From assembly GCA_016839845.1 (NCBI GenBank), contig JAEOTL010000448.1, forward strand, positions 1 through 14,064: 14,064 nt of DNA, in the 5' to 3' direction. The notes under the pieces were generated by a model, which ran no database searches, was not told the origin of the DNA, and saw only the letters and a list, made by a program, of their open reading frames with translations. Below are positions 1-6,285 of the stretch, in pieces. Position 1 is the first letter of the stretch. Every line of letters starts with the position of its first letter. A program made the position numbers and the translations under genes. This stretch comes from Promethearchaeota archaeon (GTDB lineage: Archaea; Asgardarchaeota; Lokiarchaeia; Sigynarchaeales; SOKP01).

Positions 1-470
1 AAAAATATAGGTATCGCAACCCCAAAACTAGTAAATAGTTTAATTACTTTATCCTTCCATGTATTCCTATTTCGTGAAGCTATTCTTCCCAAGATGACTC
101 CTACTGCCAATCCAATTAATAATGGTATTAGGCTAAATTCAATCATTCGAGGAACTCGGGTACTTAGTAGATCAGCAACAGGCATTCCAGACGCAATAGT
201 AAAAGAATACCCAAAATCACCCAACCGAATGTTCAGTAAATATTTCAGGAATTGAATAATCAACGGTAGATCAAATCCTAAAGCATGATATCCCATTTGA
301 TATTCTGCGGGAGTAGGAGAATGAATCCCCATCCCTGCAAGATAAGCTAATACGGGATCCCCCGGCAAGAATTTCATGACAAAAAAGCTAATGAATAGAC
401 CAAAATAAATTATCAAAACACCTATACTAACCGTCAATATTAGGTTTAGCAGAACTTTACTTATCTTCAA
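1..470 (-). CDS. DppB/OppB-type ABC transporter permease, N-terminal part (runs off left edge)
   Basis: This is the first ~156 residues of an inner-membrane permease of the dipeptide/oligopeptide (DppB) family, which pairs with a DppC permease, ATPases and a binding protein to import peptides or related solutes. The N-terminus has a long hydrophobic helix (about residues 5-30) followed by the family's F-L-P-G-D-P motif. The periplasmic loop reads PLIIQFLKYLLNI-RLGDFGYSF, another family hallmark, and the second membrane segment starts near IEFSLIPLLIGLAVGVILG. I chose the TTG at 468-470 because no ATG or GTG exists between the upstream in-frame stop and the first helix, and a GGGTGA ribosome site (478-483) lies 7 nt upstream. 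A TATA box lies at 556-563. The family assignment is secure; the substrate is unknown, and the rest of the operon lies outside the window. Confidence 0.88.
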   Translation of the reverse strand, partial: MKISKVLLNLILTVSIGVLIIYFGLFISFFVMKFLPGDPVLAYLAGMGIHSPTPAEYQMGYHALGFDLPLIIQFLKYLLNIRLGDFGYSFTIASGMPVADLLSTRVPRMIEFSLIPLLIGLAVGVILGRIASRNRNTWKDKVIKLFTSFGVAIPIF

Positions 471-555
471 ATCACATTCACCCTTAGGTAGTCTTTAATA
501 TTAAAATAAAGAATATCTTGTGCATTTCTGGTAATAATGCATAATGATAAGGAAA

Positions 556-563
556 TATATAAA
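556..563 (-). promoter_or_regulatory. Putative TATA box for the dppB-like gene
   Basis: On the minus strand this reads TTTATATA in the 119-bp gap between the nadE stop and the permease start. An archaeal start about 25 nt downstream would fall near 533, giving a leader of roughly 60 nt that contains the GGGTGA ribosome site. It suggests the permease operon is transcribed separately from nadE. This is a motif match only. Confidence 0.45.
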
Positions 564-589
564 TATTATTAATGAAAGTAGAGAACCAC

Positions 590-2236
590 TCATCTGAGTG
601 TTATTTTTTTCAATACGGGATATCTTCTTCCTATACCGAAAGCACTTTCACTTACTTTAATCGTTTGCACTAATTGTCTTCTCTTATATTCAGAATTCAG
701 ATAAAGATTTACAACTTTATTAACAATTTCTTTATCAAATCCTTTTTTTTTCAAATTTTCAAATTCTAAACTAATCCCATTTTCAAAAATTTCTTCTAAT
801 ATTAGATCTAATTCATCGTATGGTGGTAGCGAATCACTATCTTTCTGATTTTGACGTAATTCTGCTGTAGGGGGACGTTCTATTATGCCTTTAGGAATAA
901 TCTCATTATCTCGGTTTATCCAATTACAAATCTCATAAATTTGAATTTTTAAAAGATCTCCTGGTATATTTTTTCCTCCACAAGTGTCTCCGTACAATGT
1001 ACAATATCCTACTGCAATTTCGGATTTATTTCCTGTCGACACTAACAACCAATTAAACTTATTTGAATAATACATCAATACATTTGCTCTAATTCGAGCT
1101 TGAAGATTTTCATCTGCAATGTCAAAGGATTGTTTTTCAAGAATTTCTTCTAAATTTTCCTTATATGTTCTAAATAAAGTATCAATAGGGTGAATTATAT
1201 ATTTAATATTTAAATTATCACAAAACTTACGGGCGAGGATTATACTTTCTTCCGAGGTGAAACGAGTGGGCATCATTATTGCATTCACTTTGTCTGAACC
1301 AAGAGCCTGTGCACAAATATAGGCTGTAAAAGCAGAATCTACCCCCCCACTTAACCCTAATACCACGCTCTTAAAAATTCCACTTTTGAAATAATAATCA
1401 CATAGATTCAGTTTTAAAGCGTTAACAACATCTTCTCTCCAATCTACTTTATAATCCGCTTCATTAATTTTCTTAAAATCTCTTACATTTAAAACAACAC
1501 GGCAAATGTCTTCATTAAAAGCTTTTGCTCTAAAAACTATTTGACCAAAGTTATTTGTAATAAAACTTTGTCCATCATATACGATTTCATCAAGTCCTCC
1601 AACCATATTCACATATATAATCGGCACAAAAAGAATTTTTGATTTCTTTTTAACTAAATCCTTTCTTAACTGAAACTTATTTATATGAAACGGGGAAGCA
1701 TTTATAACAATTAAGATTTCAGCTCCATTTGATACTAGATTCCTAGCTACTTTTACATCATAATTCTCATCCCAGATATCCTCGCAAATTAAAATTCCCA
1801 CTTTGCATCCTTTAATTTCTATGGGATTATACTCATTGTCAAATGAAAAATATCTTCTCTCATCAAATACATCATAATTAGGTAATAGGCGCTTATTCAC
1901 ACAAGCTTTAATTTTCTTATTTTCAATTATTAGAGCGGAATTATAAAACCGTTCTATTTTTCCTTCTAATGCTTCTGGTTCTGTATACGTTCCTAAGACT
2001 ACTGTTGCTTCGGTTTCAATATTTTTAATCTTTTTAATAGCTTCAAGATTTCTTTTTTTAATTAACGAGTCGTGCATGTGATCCATTAATGGATATCCCA
2101 CCAGAGCCATTTCTGGAAACACAATAAGATCTGCATCCTTATTAGTTTTTATAATAGAAATAATTTTATCTGTATTATATTCAATATCCCCCACTATGGG
2201 ATTAATTTGCCCAAGTACCACTTTGAGATTTTTCAT
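590..2236 (-). CDS. nadE: Glutamine-dependent NAD+ synthetase
   Basis: Cytosolic enzyme that amidates deamido-NAD+ to NAD+ with ATP, taking ammonia from glutamine. The N-terminal ~260 residues form a nitrilase-fold glutaminase with its Glu-Lys-Cys triad visible: E42 in FPEMALVGYP, K115 in NKRLLPNYDVFDERRYF and C151 in ILICEDIWDE. The C-terminal synthetase domain has the ATP PP-loop SGGVDS (296-301), the LQARIRANVLMY helix, STGNKSE (400-406), the GDTCGG loop, and the RPPTAELR and SLPPYDELD motifs. At 548 residues it is the usual length for the bacterial-style two-domain form; many archaea have only the short ammonia-dependent form. The ATG start is the first in frame and fits the nitrilase N-terminus. 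It lies 55 nt downstream of glnA in the same orientation. The link to glutamine supply is functional, but a T-rich stretch between them could end glnA transcription. Confidence 0.96.
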   Translation of the reverse strand: MKNLKVVLGQINPIVGDIEYNTDKIISIIKTNKDADLIVFPEMALVGYPLMDHMHDSLIKKRNLEAIKKIKNIETEATVVLGTYTEPEALEGKIERFYNSALIIENKKIKACVNKRLLPNYDVFDERRYFSFDNEYNPIEIKGCKVGILICEDIWDENYDVKVARNLVSNGAEILIVINASPFHINKFQLRKDLVKKKSKILFVPIIYVNMVGGLDEIVYDGQSFITNNFGQIVFRAKAFNEDICRVVLNVRDFKKINEADYKVDWREDVVNALKLNLCDYYFKSGIFKSVVLGLSGGVDSAFTAYICAQALGSDKVNAIMMPTRFTSEESIILARKFCDNLNIKYIIHPIDTLFRTYKENLEEILEKQSFDIADENLQARIRANVLMYYSNKFNWLLVSTGNKSEIAVGYCTLYGDTCGGKNIPGDLLKIQIYEICNWINRDNEIIPKGIIERPPTAELRQNQKDSDSLPPYDELDLILEEIFENGISLEFENLKKKGFDKEIVNKVVNLYLNSEYKRRQLVQTIKVSESAFGIGRRYPVLKKITLR

Positions 2237-2267
2237 TAGATGGTTGAAATTTAAAAACTTTTACCTT

Positions 2268-2281
2268 AAAAAATAAAAAAA
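2268..2281 (-). terminator. T-rich tract downstream of glnA
   Basis: On the minus strand, starting 11 nt beyond the glnA stop, there is a run of seven T, one A and six T. Such T-tracts end transcription in archaea without needing a hairpin. If it is fully active, nadE needs its own promoter, and I see no convincing TATA box in the remaining ~30 nt, so partial read-through is likely. Confidence 0.4.
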
Positions 2282-2291
2282 TATTTGAAGT

Positions 2292-3641
2292 TTATAATCT
2301 GATATAACGATTTCTCTCCCATTCTGAGACAACTATCCTGTATGCGTCATATTCTTCAAGTTTGGCATAATAATAATTTTTAAAAGCAGTCTCTCCGAAG
2401 ATTTCCTTCATCAGTTCTGAATCTTTAAATTCCCGTAATGCTTCATGTAGACTTCCGGGTAAAGAAATGATACCTTCTTTTTCCATTTCTTTTGAAGTGA
2501 GATGATATACATTTCTATCTGTAGCATCAGGGATTTCAATATCTTCTGATAAAATCCCTTCTAATCCCGTAGAAATTAATACACTGAATTGAAGGTAGGG
2601 ATTTCCAGAAGGATCTGGGCATCTAATTTCGCATCTTGCTGCATTAGGTCTTCCATGAAAATCAGGTACTCTTATAAGGGGTGATCTATTTCTAAATCCC
2701 CACGCTAAATAGACTGGAGCTTCATATCCTGGTACTAACCTCTTATAAGAATTTGGCCAACTACTCAAAACTGCACACATTGCTCTTGCGTGTTTTAATT
2801 GACCAGCAATCCATTTTTTCATTATAAGTGAAATGTTATCTTTATCGTTTTCATCATAGAATGCATTATTACTATTTTCCCATAAAGATTGATGCACATG
2901 CATCCCTGATCCATTAATCCCATCGAAGGGTTTTGGCATAAACGTGCCAATAAGATTATTTTGTGCTGAAACAGTCTTTACTATTGTTTTTATAGTGATT
3001 GTGTTATCAGCAGTCTCAACTGCCTTATCATACCGAAAATCTATTTCATGTTGACCATAGGCTACCTCGTGGTGAATGCACTCAACATCCACTCCCATAC
3101 CATCGCAATATTCCGCAATTGTGTATCTAATCATCTCATTAATATCATAAGGATCATAATCGAAATATCCTCTCAGATCTGATGGCTTAAATTCCTGTTT
3201 AGTGTCAGGTGCTAGTATGAAAAATTCCATCTCTGGGGCGCATTGAAATTTATAACCTAAATCTTCTGCTTTTTTAACAGCTCTTTGCAAAATACCGCGT
3301 GGATCCCCTTCATAACGTTCTCCATCAGGTTTATATATGTCACATATTACCCGTGCGACTTTTTTCTCTTTTCTCCATGGGAGGATATAAAAGGTGCTGG
3401 GATCAGGAAGGGCAACTTTATCGCTTTCTTCAATTGCACCATAACCAGTTATTGAACTTCCATCAAAATTTTCACCTACTTCAAAAATATCTTCAATTCG
3501 TTTTGAATTAATTTCAAACGATTTTATGATACCATGGATGTCTGTGAATTGGAGATATATGAATTTAATATCTTCTTCTTTTATTGTTTCAATTACTGAA
3601 CCACAAACCTGTTTCCTTTTTGGATTTTCTTTTTCAATCAT
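2292..3641 (-). CDS. glnA: Glutamine synthetase, type I (alpha-like)
   Basis: Makes glutamine from glutamate, ammonia and ATP; type I enzymes are cytosolic dodecamers. Family signatures appear in order: NFDGSSITGYGAIEESD (59-74), the metal-site APEMEFFIL (135-143), HHEVAYGQHEIDFRY (190-204), KPFDGINGSGMHVHQS (237-252), the substrate-site NSYKRLVPGYEAPVY (297-311), RNRSPLIRVP (317-326) and RCEIRCPDPSGNPYL (336-350). The 449-residue length and the C-terminal SLPGSLHEAL segment, with no adenylylation-site Tyr motif, fit the GSI-alpha group. The position matching B. subtilis R62, which mediates glutamine feedback, is Ala69. The N-terminus carries about 12 extra residues before the usual start of the beta-grasp domain. 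The ATG has no ribosome site, but a TATA-like element lies ~29 nt upstream, so the mRNA is probably near-leaderless. It follows the zinc-ribbon A gene by 31 nt. Confidence 0.97.
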   Translation of the reverse strand: MIEKENPKRKQVCGSVIETIKEEDIKFIYLQFTDIHGIIKSFEINSKRIEDIFEVGENFDGSSITGYGAIEESDKVALPDPSTFYILPWRKEKKVARVICDIYKPDGERYEGDPRGILQRAVKKAEDLGYKFQCAPEMEFFILAPDTKQEFKPSDLRGYFDYDPYDINEMIRYTIAEYCDGMGVDVECIHHEVAYGQHEIDFRYDKAVETADNTITIKTIVKTVSAQNNLIGTFMPKPFDGINGSGMHVHQSLWENSNNAFYDENDKDNISLIMKKWIAGQLKHARAMCAVLSSWPNSYKRLVPGYEAPVYLAWGFRNRSPLIRVPDFHGRPNAARCEIRCPDPSGNPYLQFSVLISTGLEGILSEDIEIPDATDRNVYHLTSKEMEKEGIISLPGSLHEALREFKDSELMKEIFGETAFKNYYYAKLEEYDAYRIVVSEWERNRYIRL

Positions 3642-3665
3642 AAATACTTTATCTCATTTTTTTCT

Positions 3666-3674
3666 GTATATTTT
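3666..3674 (-). promoter_or_regulatory. Putative TATA box for glnA
   Basis: The minus strand reads AAAATATAC, centred ~29 nt before the glnA ATG, which places transcription start within a few bases of the codon. It overlaps the last codon and stop region of zinc-ribbon A. It implies that glnA can be transcribed independently of that gene. Confidence 0.45.
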
Positions 3675-4044
3675 ACTCGTAAAGTAGAGAAGCATCACTT
3701 CTATCCCTCTTAATTATGGAAAAATTACCTAGAGTTAGTGATCCCGAAGAACTCTTCAATTCTCGTTCATATTTACTAGTAAATTCTGAATTCCAATTAT
3801 ATGCTTTTCCCTTATTTGTTATGAAATTATTTGGTTCAGGTGTTAAATCTTTGATCAACTCATAAATAGGAGTTGGTTTAAAGGCCAATGTCTCAATACC
3901 TATAAAGACTGAACAGTTCCACTTATGGTCAAGTTCATATCGACTCTTGGTAATACCACTATATATCGAGTAATCCTCACAAGCTTGGCAAATTTTACTA
4001 TCATAATGATATTTTTTTCCACATATAGGGCATTTAATTTCCAT
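3673..4044 (-). CDS. Small zinc-ribbon protein A, uncharacterised; paralogue of the protein at 5699-6091
   Basis: I do not recognise a named family. The 123-residue protein begins with a four-cysteine zinc ribbon, C5-x2-C8-x10-C19-x2-C22, followed by a KWNC segment (41-44), a mixed region without membrane segments, and a C-terminus ending LLYE. Cysteine spacing, the K-W-x-C motif, an N-W-N segment and the terminal L-x-Y-E are all shared with zinc-ribbon protein B, so the two are homologous across their length. I place the start at the ATG at 4042-4044 because it lines up exactly with the start of B; a GTG at 4056 would add four residues. An ATGGG-N7-CCCAT palindrome lies 28 nt upstream of the start. 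It sits just upstream of glnA. Zinc or iron binding and a regulatory or adaptor role are inferences. Confidence 0.75.
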   Translation of the reverse strand: MEIKCPICGKKYHYDSKICQACEDYSIYSGITKSRYELDHKWNCSVFIGIETLAFKPTPIYELIKDLTPEPNNFITNKGKAYNWNSEFTSKYERELKSSSGSLTLGNFSIIKRDRSDASLLYE

Positions 4045-4072
4045 ACTATTTTTCACTTCTCATGATTATTTT

Positions 4073-4089
4073 ATGGGAGATTAACCCAT
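4073..4089 (-). promoter_or_regulatory. Operator-like palindrome, site A (ATGGG-N7-CCCAT)
   Basis: Perfect 5-bp inverted arms with a 7-nt AT-rich spacer. On the minus strand it lies just downstream of a TATA-like TTATTTAAGG (4098-4107), roughly at positions -15 to -1 relative to the inferred start of zinc-ribbon A transcription. It matches sites B (5378-5399) and C (11418-11437) in sequence and placement, which suggests one shared DNA-binding protein. Confidence 0.6.
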
Positions 4090-4150
4090 TTTTTAATCCT
4101 TAAATAACAAATGTGATCGTATATATAAAAATATTACTATTGATCATAAC

Positions 4151-4164
4151 AAATGTTTACATTT
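4151..4164. promoter_or_regulatory. AAATGT-TT-ACATTT dyad in the divergent control region
   Basis: This is a perfect 6-bp dyad with a 2-nt centre between zinc-ribbon A and the Lrp-like gene. Further AAATGT half-sites occur at 4109-4114 and 4183-4188, and the inverted ACATTT at 4254-4259. Lrp/AsnC proteins often bind several AT-rich dyads next to their own gene, so this is a plausible site for the adjacent regulator. It is a motif observation only. Confidence 0.4.
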
Positions 4165-4181
4165 ATGGAGAGAAACACTTA

Positions 4182-4260
4182 TAAATGTTCACTTATAATA
4201 AATAATAATGACCAAACGATGAGATTGACAATTTTTGTCGTAACAAGAAATGAACATTTA
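4182..4260. repeat. 10-bp inverted repeat TAAATGTTCA ... TGAACATTTA upstream of the Lrp-like gene
   Basis: Exact 10-bp arms at 4182-4191 and 4251-4260, 59 nt apart and lying upstream of the Lrp-like promoter. The spacing is too wide for a simple hairpin but suits two sites bound by one oligomeric regulator with a DNA loop. The TGTTCA/TGAACA core recurs in the other large non-coding regions of the window. Confidence 0.4.
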
Positions 4261-4297
4261 GTCATATTTCAATAAATGAAATGGACAACCGTATAAT

Positions 4298-4305
4298 TTT
4301 ATATT
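4298..4305 (+). promoter_or_regulatory. Putative TATA box for the Lrp/AsnC-like gene
   Basis: TTTATATT centred ~38 nt before the ATG at 4340 puts transcription start near 4327-4330. This argues against translation from the TTG at 4304, which lies inside the box, and leaves the GTG at 4328 or the ATG at 4340 as possible starts. Confidence 0.5.
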
Positions 4306-4339
4306 GAAATTTAGGCTATCTACTCTTGTGATTTCAAAA

Positions 4340-4816
4340 ATGAATCTAAATGAATTAGATTTTAAGATCCTTGGAAAACTAAGTGAAGATGGTCGAATCT
4401 CACTTCGGCAACTTGCAAGAGATTTAGAGATTGGTTCTCCGGTAACCATTAAAAATCATGTAGAAAATTTAGATAAAAAAGGCATAATCAAAAATTATGG
4501 TGCTCAAATAGATTATGAGAAACTTGGATATGATATAATTGCTGTAATTGAGATGTCCATAGAAAAGGGAAAGATGATTGAGGTGGAAAACAATATTTCT
4601 AAAGACCCGCATATATTTGCCGTTTATGATATCACAGGAGAATATGATGCGTTAATTCTTGCACGATTCAAGAGCAGAAGCGACTTAAATGCATTAATAA
4701 AAAAGGTTCACACATTTCAGTATGTTCAACGAACAAATACTCATATTGTACTCAACATCATAAAGGAAGATAACTCATTTAACGCACTTATCAAAGATGA
4801 TAAATTAAAAGAATAA
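4340..4816 (+). CDS. Lrp/AsnC-family transcriptional regulator
   Basis: A 158-residue feast/famine regulator that would bind DNA as a dimer or octamer and respond to an amino acid. The N-terminal AsnC-type helix-turn-helix spans about residues 1-60 (LNELDFKILGKLSEDGRIS, then LRQLARDLEI and the recognition helix around TIKNHVENLDKKGIIKNY). The C-terminal RAM ligand domain shows VYDITGEYDALILARFKSRSDLNALI and ends in the typical RTNTHIVLNIIKED strand. Length is normal for the family. The ATG at 4340 is preferred because it gives the standard family N-terminus and lies about 10 nt after the predicted transcription start; the in-frame GTG at 4328 is the alternative. It is transcribed divergently from zinc-ribbon A and glnA, a position consistent with control of nitrogen genes on both sides. 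The target genes and ligand are inferred, not shown. Confidence 0.92.
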   Translation: MNLNELDFKILGKLSEDGRISLRQLARDLEIGSPVTIKNHVENLDKKGIIKNYGAQIDYEKLGYDIIAVIEMSIEKGKMIEVENNISKDPHIFAVYDITGEYDALILARFKSRSDLNALIKKVHTFQYVQRTNTHIVLNIIKEDNSFNALIKDDKLKE

Positions 4817-4847
4817 CTTTAAAAAATAATGGTTTTGATAAAGTTAG

Positions 4848-4973
4848 GCGTTTTGCAGGTGGTATCGAAGAACGGTAGCAAATGGGTTTGAAATTGGTGG
4901 GAGAAATGGCCCAATAAATTTTAAGCTTATTATAGGAATTGAACATGCTCGAAATTTGATTAAAAAATGCTAA
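4848..4973 (+). pseudogene. Possible decayed coding fragment (tentatively transposase-like C-terminus)
   Basis: Between an in-frame TAG and a TAA there are about 40 open codons without a start. They read FCRWYRRTVANGFE at the beginning and GIEHARNLIKK at the end. The NGF...GIE.....K pattern loosely recalls the C-terminus of IS6-type transposases, but there is no DDE core, no terminal repeat and no start. It could equally be chance or an RNA element. The base composition differs visibly from the AT-rich flanks. Confidence 0.15.
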
Positions 4974-5193
4974 AACTAATAATTCGAAATTTATATACCT
5001 TTTTTAAAAATAATTTCTAAAAGTTTTTCAATATTTTGCCTAGTTCGTCTTATTTTGTTCATAATTTGTATAAAACTTCTTGAAATAACTTGAATATATT
5101 TCAGAAAAATACATAAATGTCAACAAAAAGTTCATTTCATTTAAAAATGTACTGGAGATTTTGTGGAATAATAAATGATTTTTTAAAAATTGT

Positions 5194-5371
5194 TCAATTT
5201 ATAGGAGTAAATCTTAAATAGGAGATTAATAAAAATGAACAATGCTCGACATTATCCATCCTAACTATTAATTCGTTCAATATTACACGATTTTCTTGAT
5301 CCTTTTTTAGAATATCTGAATAATTTTCTACATTTTGTTCAAGTAACTTTAAATAACCATAATACTTTATT
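5194..5371 (-). pseudogene. Possible coding remnant on the minus strand, no start codon
   Basis: About 58 codons are open after a TAA and end at a TGA. The sequence is protein-like and rich in Glu, Asn, Leu and Ile (LLEQNVENYSDILKK, then NRVILNELIVRMDNVEH), as in a coiled coil. No ATG, GTG or TTG stands near the beginning, and it overlaps the promoter of the plus-strand winged-helix gene. It is either the tail of a decayed gene or a chance open frame. Confidence 0.18.
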
Positions 5372-5377
5372 TATATA
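5370..5377 (+). promoter_or_regulatory. TATA box for the winged-helix/zinc-ribbon B operon
   Basis: A clear TTTATATA lies immediately before palindrome B. Transcription would start near 5400, leaving a ~50-nt purine-rich leader before the ATG at 5451. Confidence 0.6.
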
Positions 5378-5399
5378 TTATGGGATAAAAATCCCATAA
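5378..5399 (+). promoter_or_regulatory. Operator-like palindrome, site B (TTATGGGAT-AAAA-ATCCCATAA)
   Basis: This is a perfect 9-bp inverted repeat around an AAAA centre, placed between the TATA box and the inferred transcription start. Bound protein there would block RNA polymerase. The core ATGGG-N8-CCCAT differs from site C at only three of 18 positions. Because it probably lies upstream of the start of transcription, it is more likely a DNA operator than an RNA hairpin. Confidence 0.7.
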
Positions 5400-5450
5400 A
5401 AAAACTAATAAAAAACAAGAGGTTAAAAAAAAGATTTAAAAAAGGAGGTT

Positions 5451-5672
5451 ATGAAAATAACAGTTCAAGAGTATTATCGAACATGGGAAGAAATTTGCCT
5501 TGAAAAACTAAGAGAAATAGGAAGATGTTCAGCAGCAGAATGGGCTGCGGCGATGGGATATGGAGAAAATCGTAATGGAGTAACAACAGTTATTAAACGA
5601 ATAAGAAAGAATATGCCGGAAAAATTAAAGGTATATTATGAAAAAAGACCTCGCTTATACGAGGCTTTATAA
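5451..5672 (+). CDS. Small winged-helix-like DNA-binding protein (73 aa), uncharacterised
   Basis: I recognise no named family. The 73-residue basic protein is predicted to fold as a compact winged helix: a first helix (about 5-22), a helix CSAAEWAAAMGY (25-36), a likely recognition helix NGVTTVIKRIRKN (42-54), and a short hairpin wing around LKVYYEKRPRLYEA. No membrane or metal motif is present. The ribosome site GGAGGT (5444-5449) is strong but ends only 1 nt before the ATG, which is unusually close. No later ATG, GTG or TTG would keep the first helix. It begins the unit controlled by palindrome B and is followed 26 nt later by zinc-ribbon B. A role as the autoregulating protein that binds the ATGGG palindromes is inferred from location and fold. 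Confidence 0.72.
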   Translation: MKITVQEYYRTWEEICLEKLREIGRCSAAEWAAAMGYGENRNGVTTVIKRIRKNMPEKLKVYYEKRPRLYEAL

Positions 5673-5698
5673 AAAAATTAAAAGGAGAATGAACTAAT

Positions 5699-6091
5699 AT
5701 GGCGTTAAGATGTCAATTATGTGGAGAAGAATTAAAGTACGATTGTAAGGTATGTCATAATTGTGAGAAAATTGTTGTTGACAATGGCTTAAGGAATGAT
5801 AAGAAGTGGCGTTGTGATAATTTTTTAGAATTACCAAGTTTACCGTTTGGAAGTAATCTAAAGTCAGACGTATTAGAGAAATTTAGTAAGGTATTTGAAA
5901 CGGAATTTCCAATACGTAATTGGAATTGCGATACATCTATTGCTTGCACCGAATTATTATCAACAGAATTGCCAACAGTTAATTCAGGTTTAATAGGTCA
6001 CCATGTAGAAATACTTGAGAACCCTGAAAATATAATAAATAAATTTGTAGGAATTCAAGATGAGAAGAAAAATCTTCTTATCTATGAATAA
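5699..6091 (+). CDS. Small zinc-ribbon protein B, uncharacterised; paralogue of the protein at 3673-4044
   Basis: A 130-residue protein of no family I can name. It starts with C5-x2-C8-x10-C19-x2-C22, exactly the spacing of zinc-ribbon A, then KKWRC (35-39), an RNWNC segment and a C-terminal LLIYE. Additional cysteines at 16 and in the middle are not conserved in A. The ATG is supported by GGAG (5683-5686) at good spacing and by alignment with A. It is the second gene of a two-gene unit with the winged-helix protein (26-nt gap) and probably shares its promoter and palindrome. No signal peptide or membrane helix is present. A metal-binding cytosolic adaptor or transcription-related protein is the most that can be inferred. 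Confidence 0.78.
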   Translation: MALRCQLCGEELKYDCKVCHNCEKIVVDNGLRNDKKWRCDNFLELPSLPFGSNLKSDVLEKFSKVFETEFPIRNWNCDTSIACTELLSTELPTVNSGLIGHHVEILENPENIINKFVGIQDEKKNLLIYE

Positions 6092-6143
6092 AGTCTTTTT
6101 AGAATTAGTTTTGAAATAAAATTAAGTAAAAAAGAGAAAAACG

Positions 6144-6212
6144 ATGATTATACCTCAAGAAACAGTCGAGTGTAAGGTAGTAGTAAAGAAGGTAGCTTAT
6201 TCAGGTTATTAA
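6144..6212 (+). CDS. Very short ORF (22 codons), doubtful
   Basis: ATG to TAA between zinc-ribbon B and the hdrBC gene. The peptide MIIPQETVECKVVVKKVAYSGY looks protein-like, with an alternating beta-strand pattern, but only a weak AAAGAG precedes it and nothing similar is nearby. It could be a leader peptide, the truncated start of a lost gene or chance. Confidence 0.15.
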   Translation: MIIPQETVECKVVVKKVAYSGY

Positions 6213-6275
6213 GATTAAGTTATTTCTTTAGCTTTTTTGCTTAATATTTTTAATTAATAACTTAATTTAATTAAC

Positions 6276-6280
6276 GAGGT
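6276..6280 (+). promoter_or_regulatory. Ribosome site GAGGT that points to a non-ATG start for the hdrBC gene
   Basis: GAGGT ends 5 nt before an in-frame ATA (6286) and 8 nt before an ATT (6289). The next standard start codon is a TTG at 6307, 26 nt away with no good ribosome site. The site therefore favours initiation at ATA or ATT. Confidence 0.4.
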
Positions 6281-6285
6281 TAAAT

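Larger units (their letters stand above)
4817..5450. other. Long AT-rich intergenic region with possible gene remnants and repeated TGAACA-type motifs
   Basis: There is no convincing intact gene here. About 4845-4980 is less AT-rich than its surroundings and can be read as a ~40-residue open stretch without a start codon. The minus strand at 5194-5371 is open for ~58 codons without ATG. TTGTTCA or TGAACAA occurs at 5055-5061, 5190-5196, 5236-5242 and 5335-5341. The right end holds the promoter and palindrome of the winged-helix gene. I saw no tRNA, rRNA, CRISPR array or insertion-sequence ends. Confidence 0.6.

Noticed and set aside
4304..4339. TTG at 4304 as start of the Lrp-like protein
   Set aside because: It lies within the predicted TATA box and would add residues not typical of the family; the ATG at 4340 gives the standard N-terminus.
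4258..4449. 63-codon minus-strand frame across the start of the Lrp-like gene
   Set aside because: It overlaps the promoter and helix-turn-helix of the regulator and shows no protein-like pattern.
4850..4910. tRNA-like look (GGG-TTTGAAAT near a GC-richer block)
   Set aside because: No acceptor stem pairing, no anticodon arm and no CCA-side match could be formed.
5378..5399. Palindrome B read as a transcription terminator hairpin
   Set aside because: It follows a TATA box rather than a gene end, has no T-run after it, and recurs at two other promoters.
4817..5450. CRISPR array or insertion sequence in the long gene-free region
   Set aside because: Repeats are too short and irregularly spaced for CRISPR, and no terminal inverted repeats or intact transposase frame are seen.
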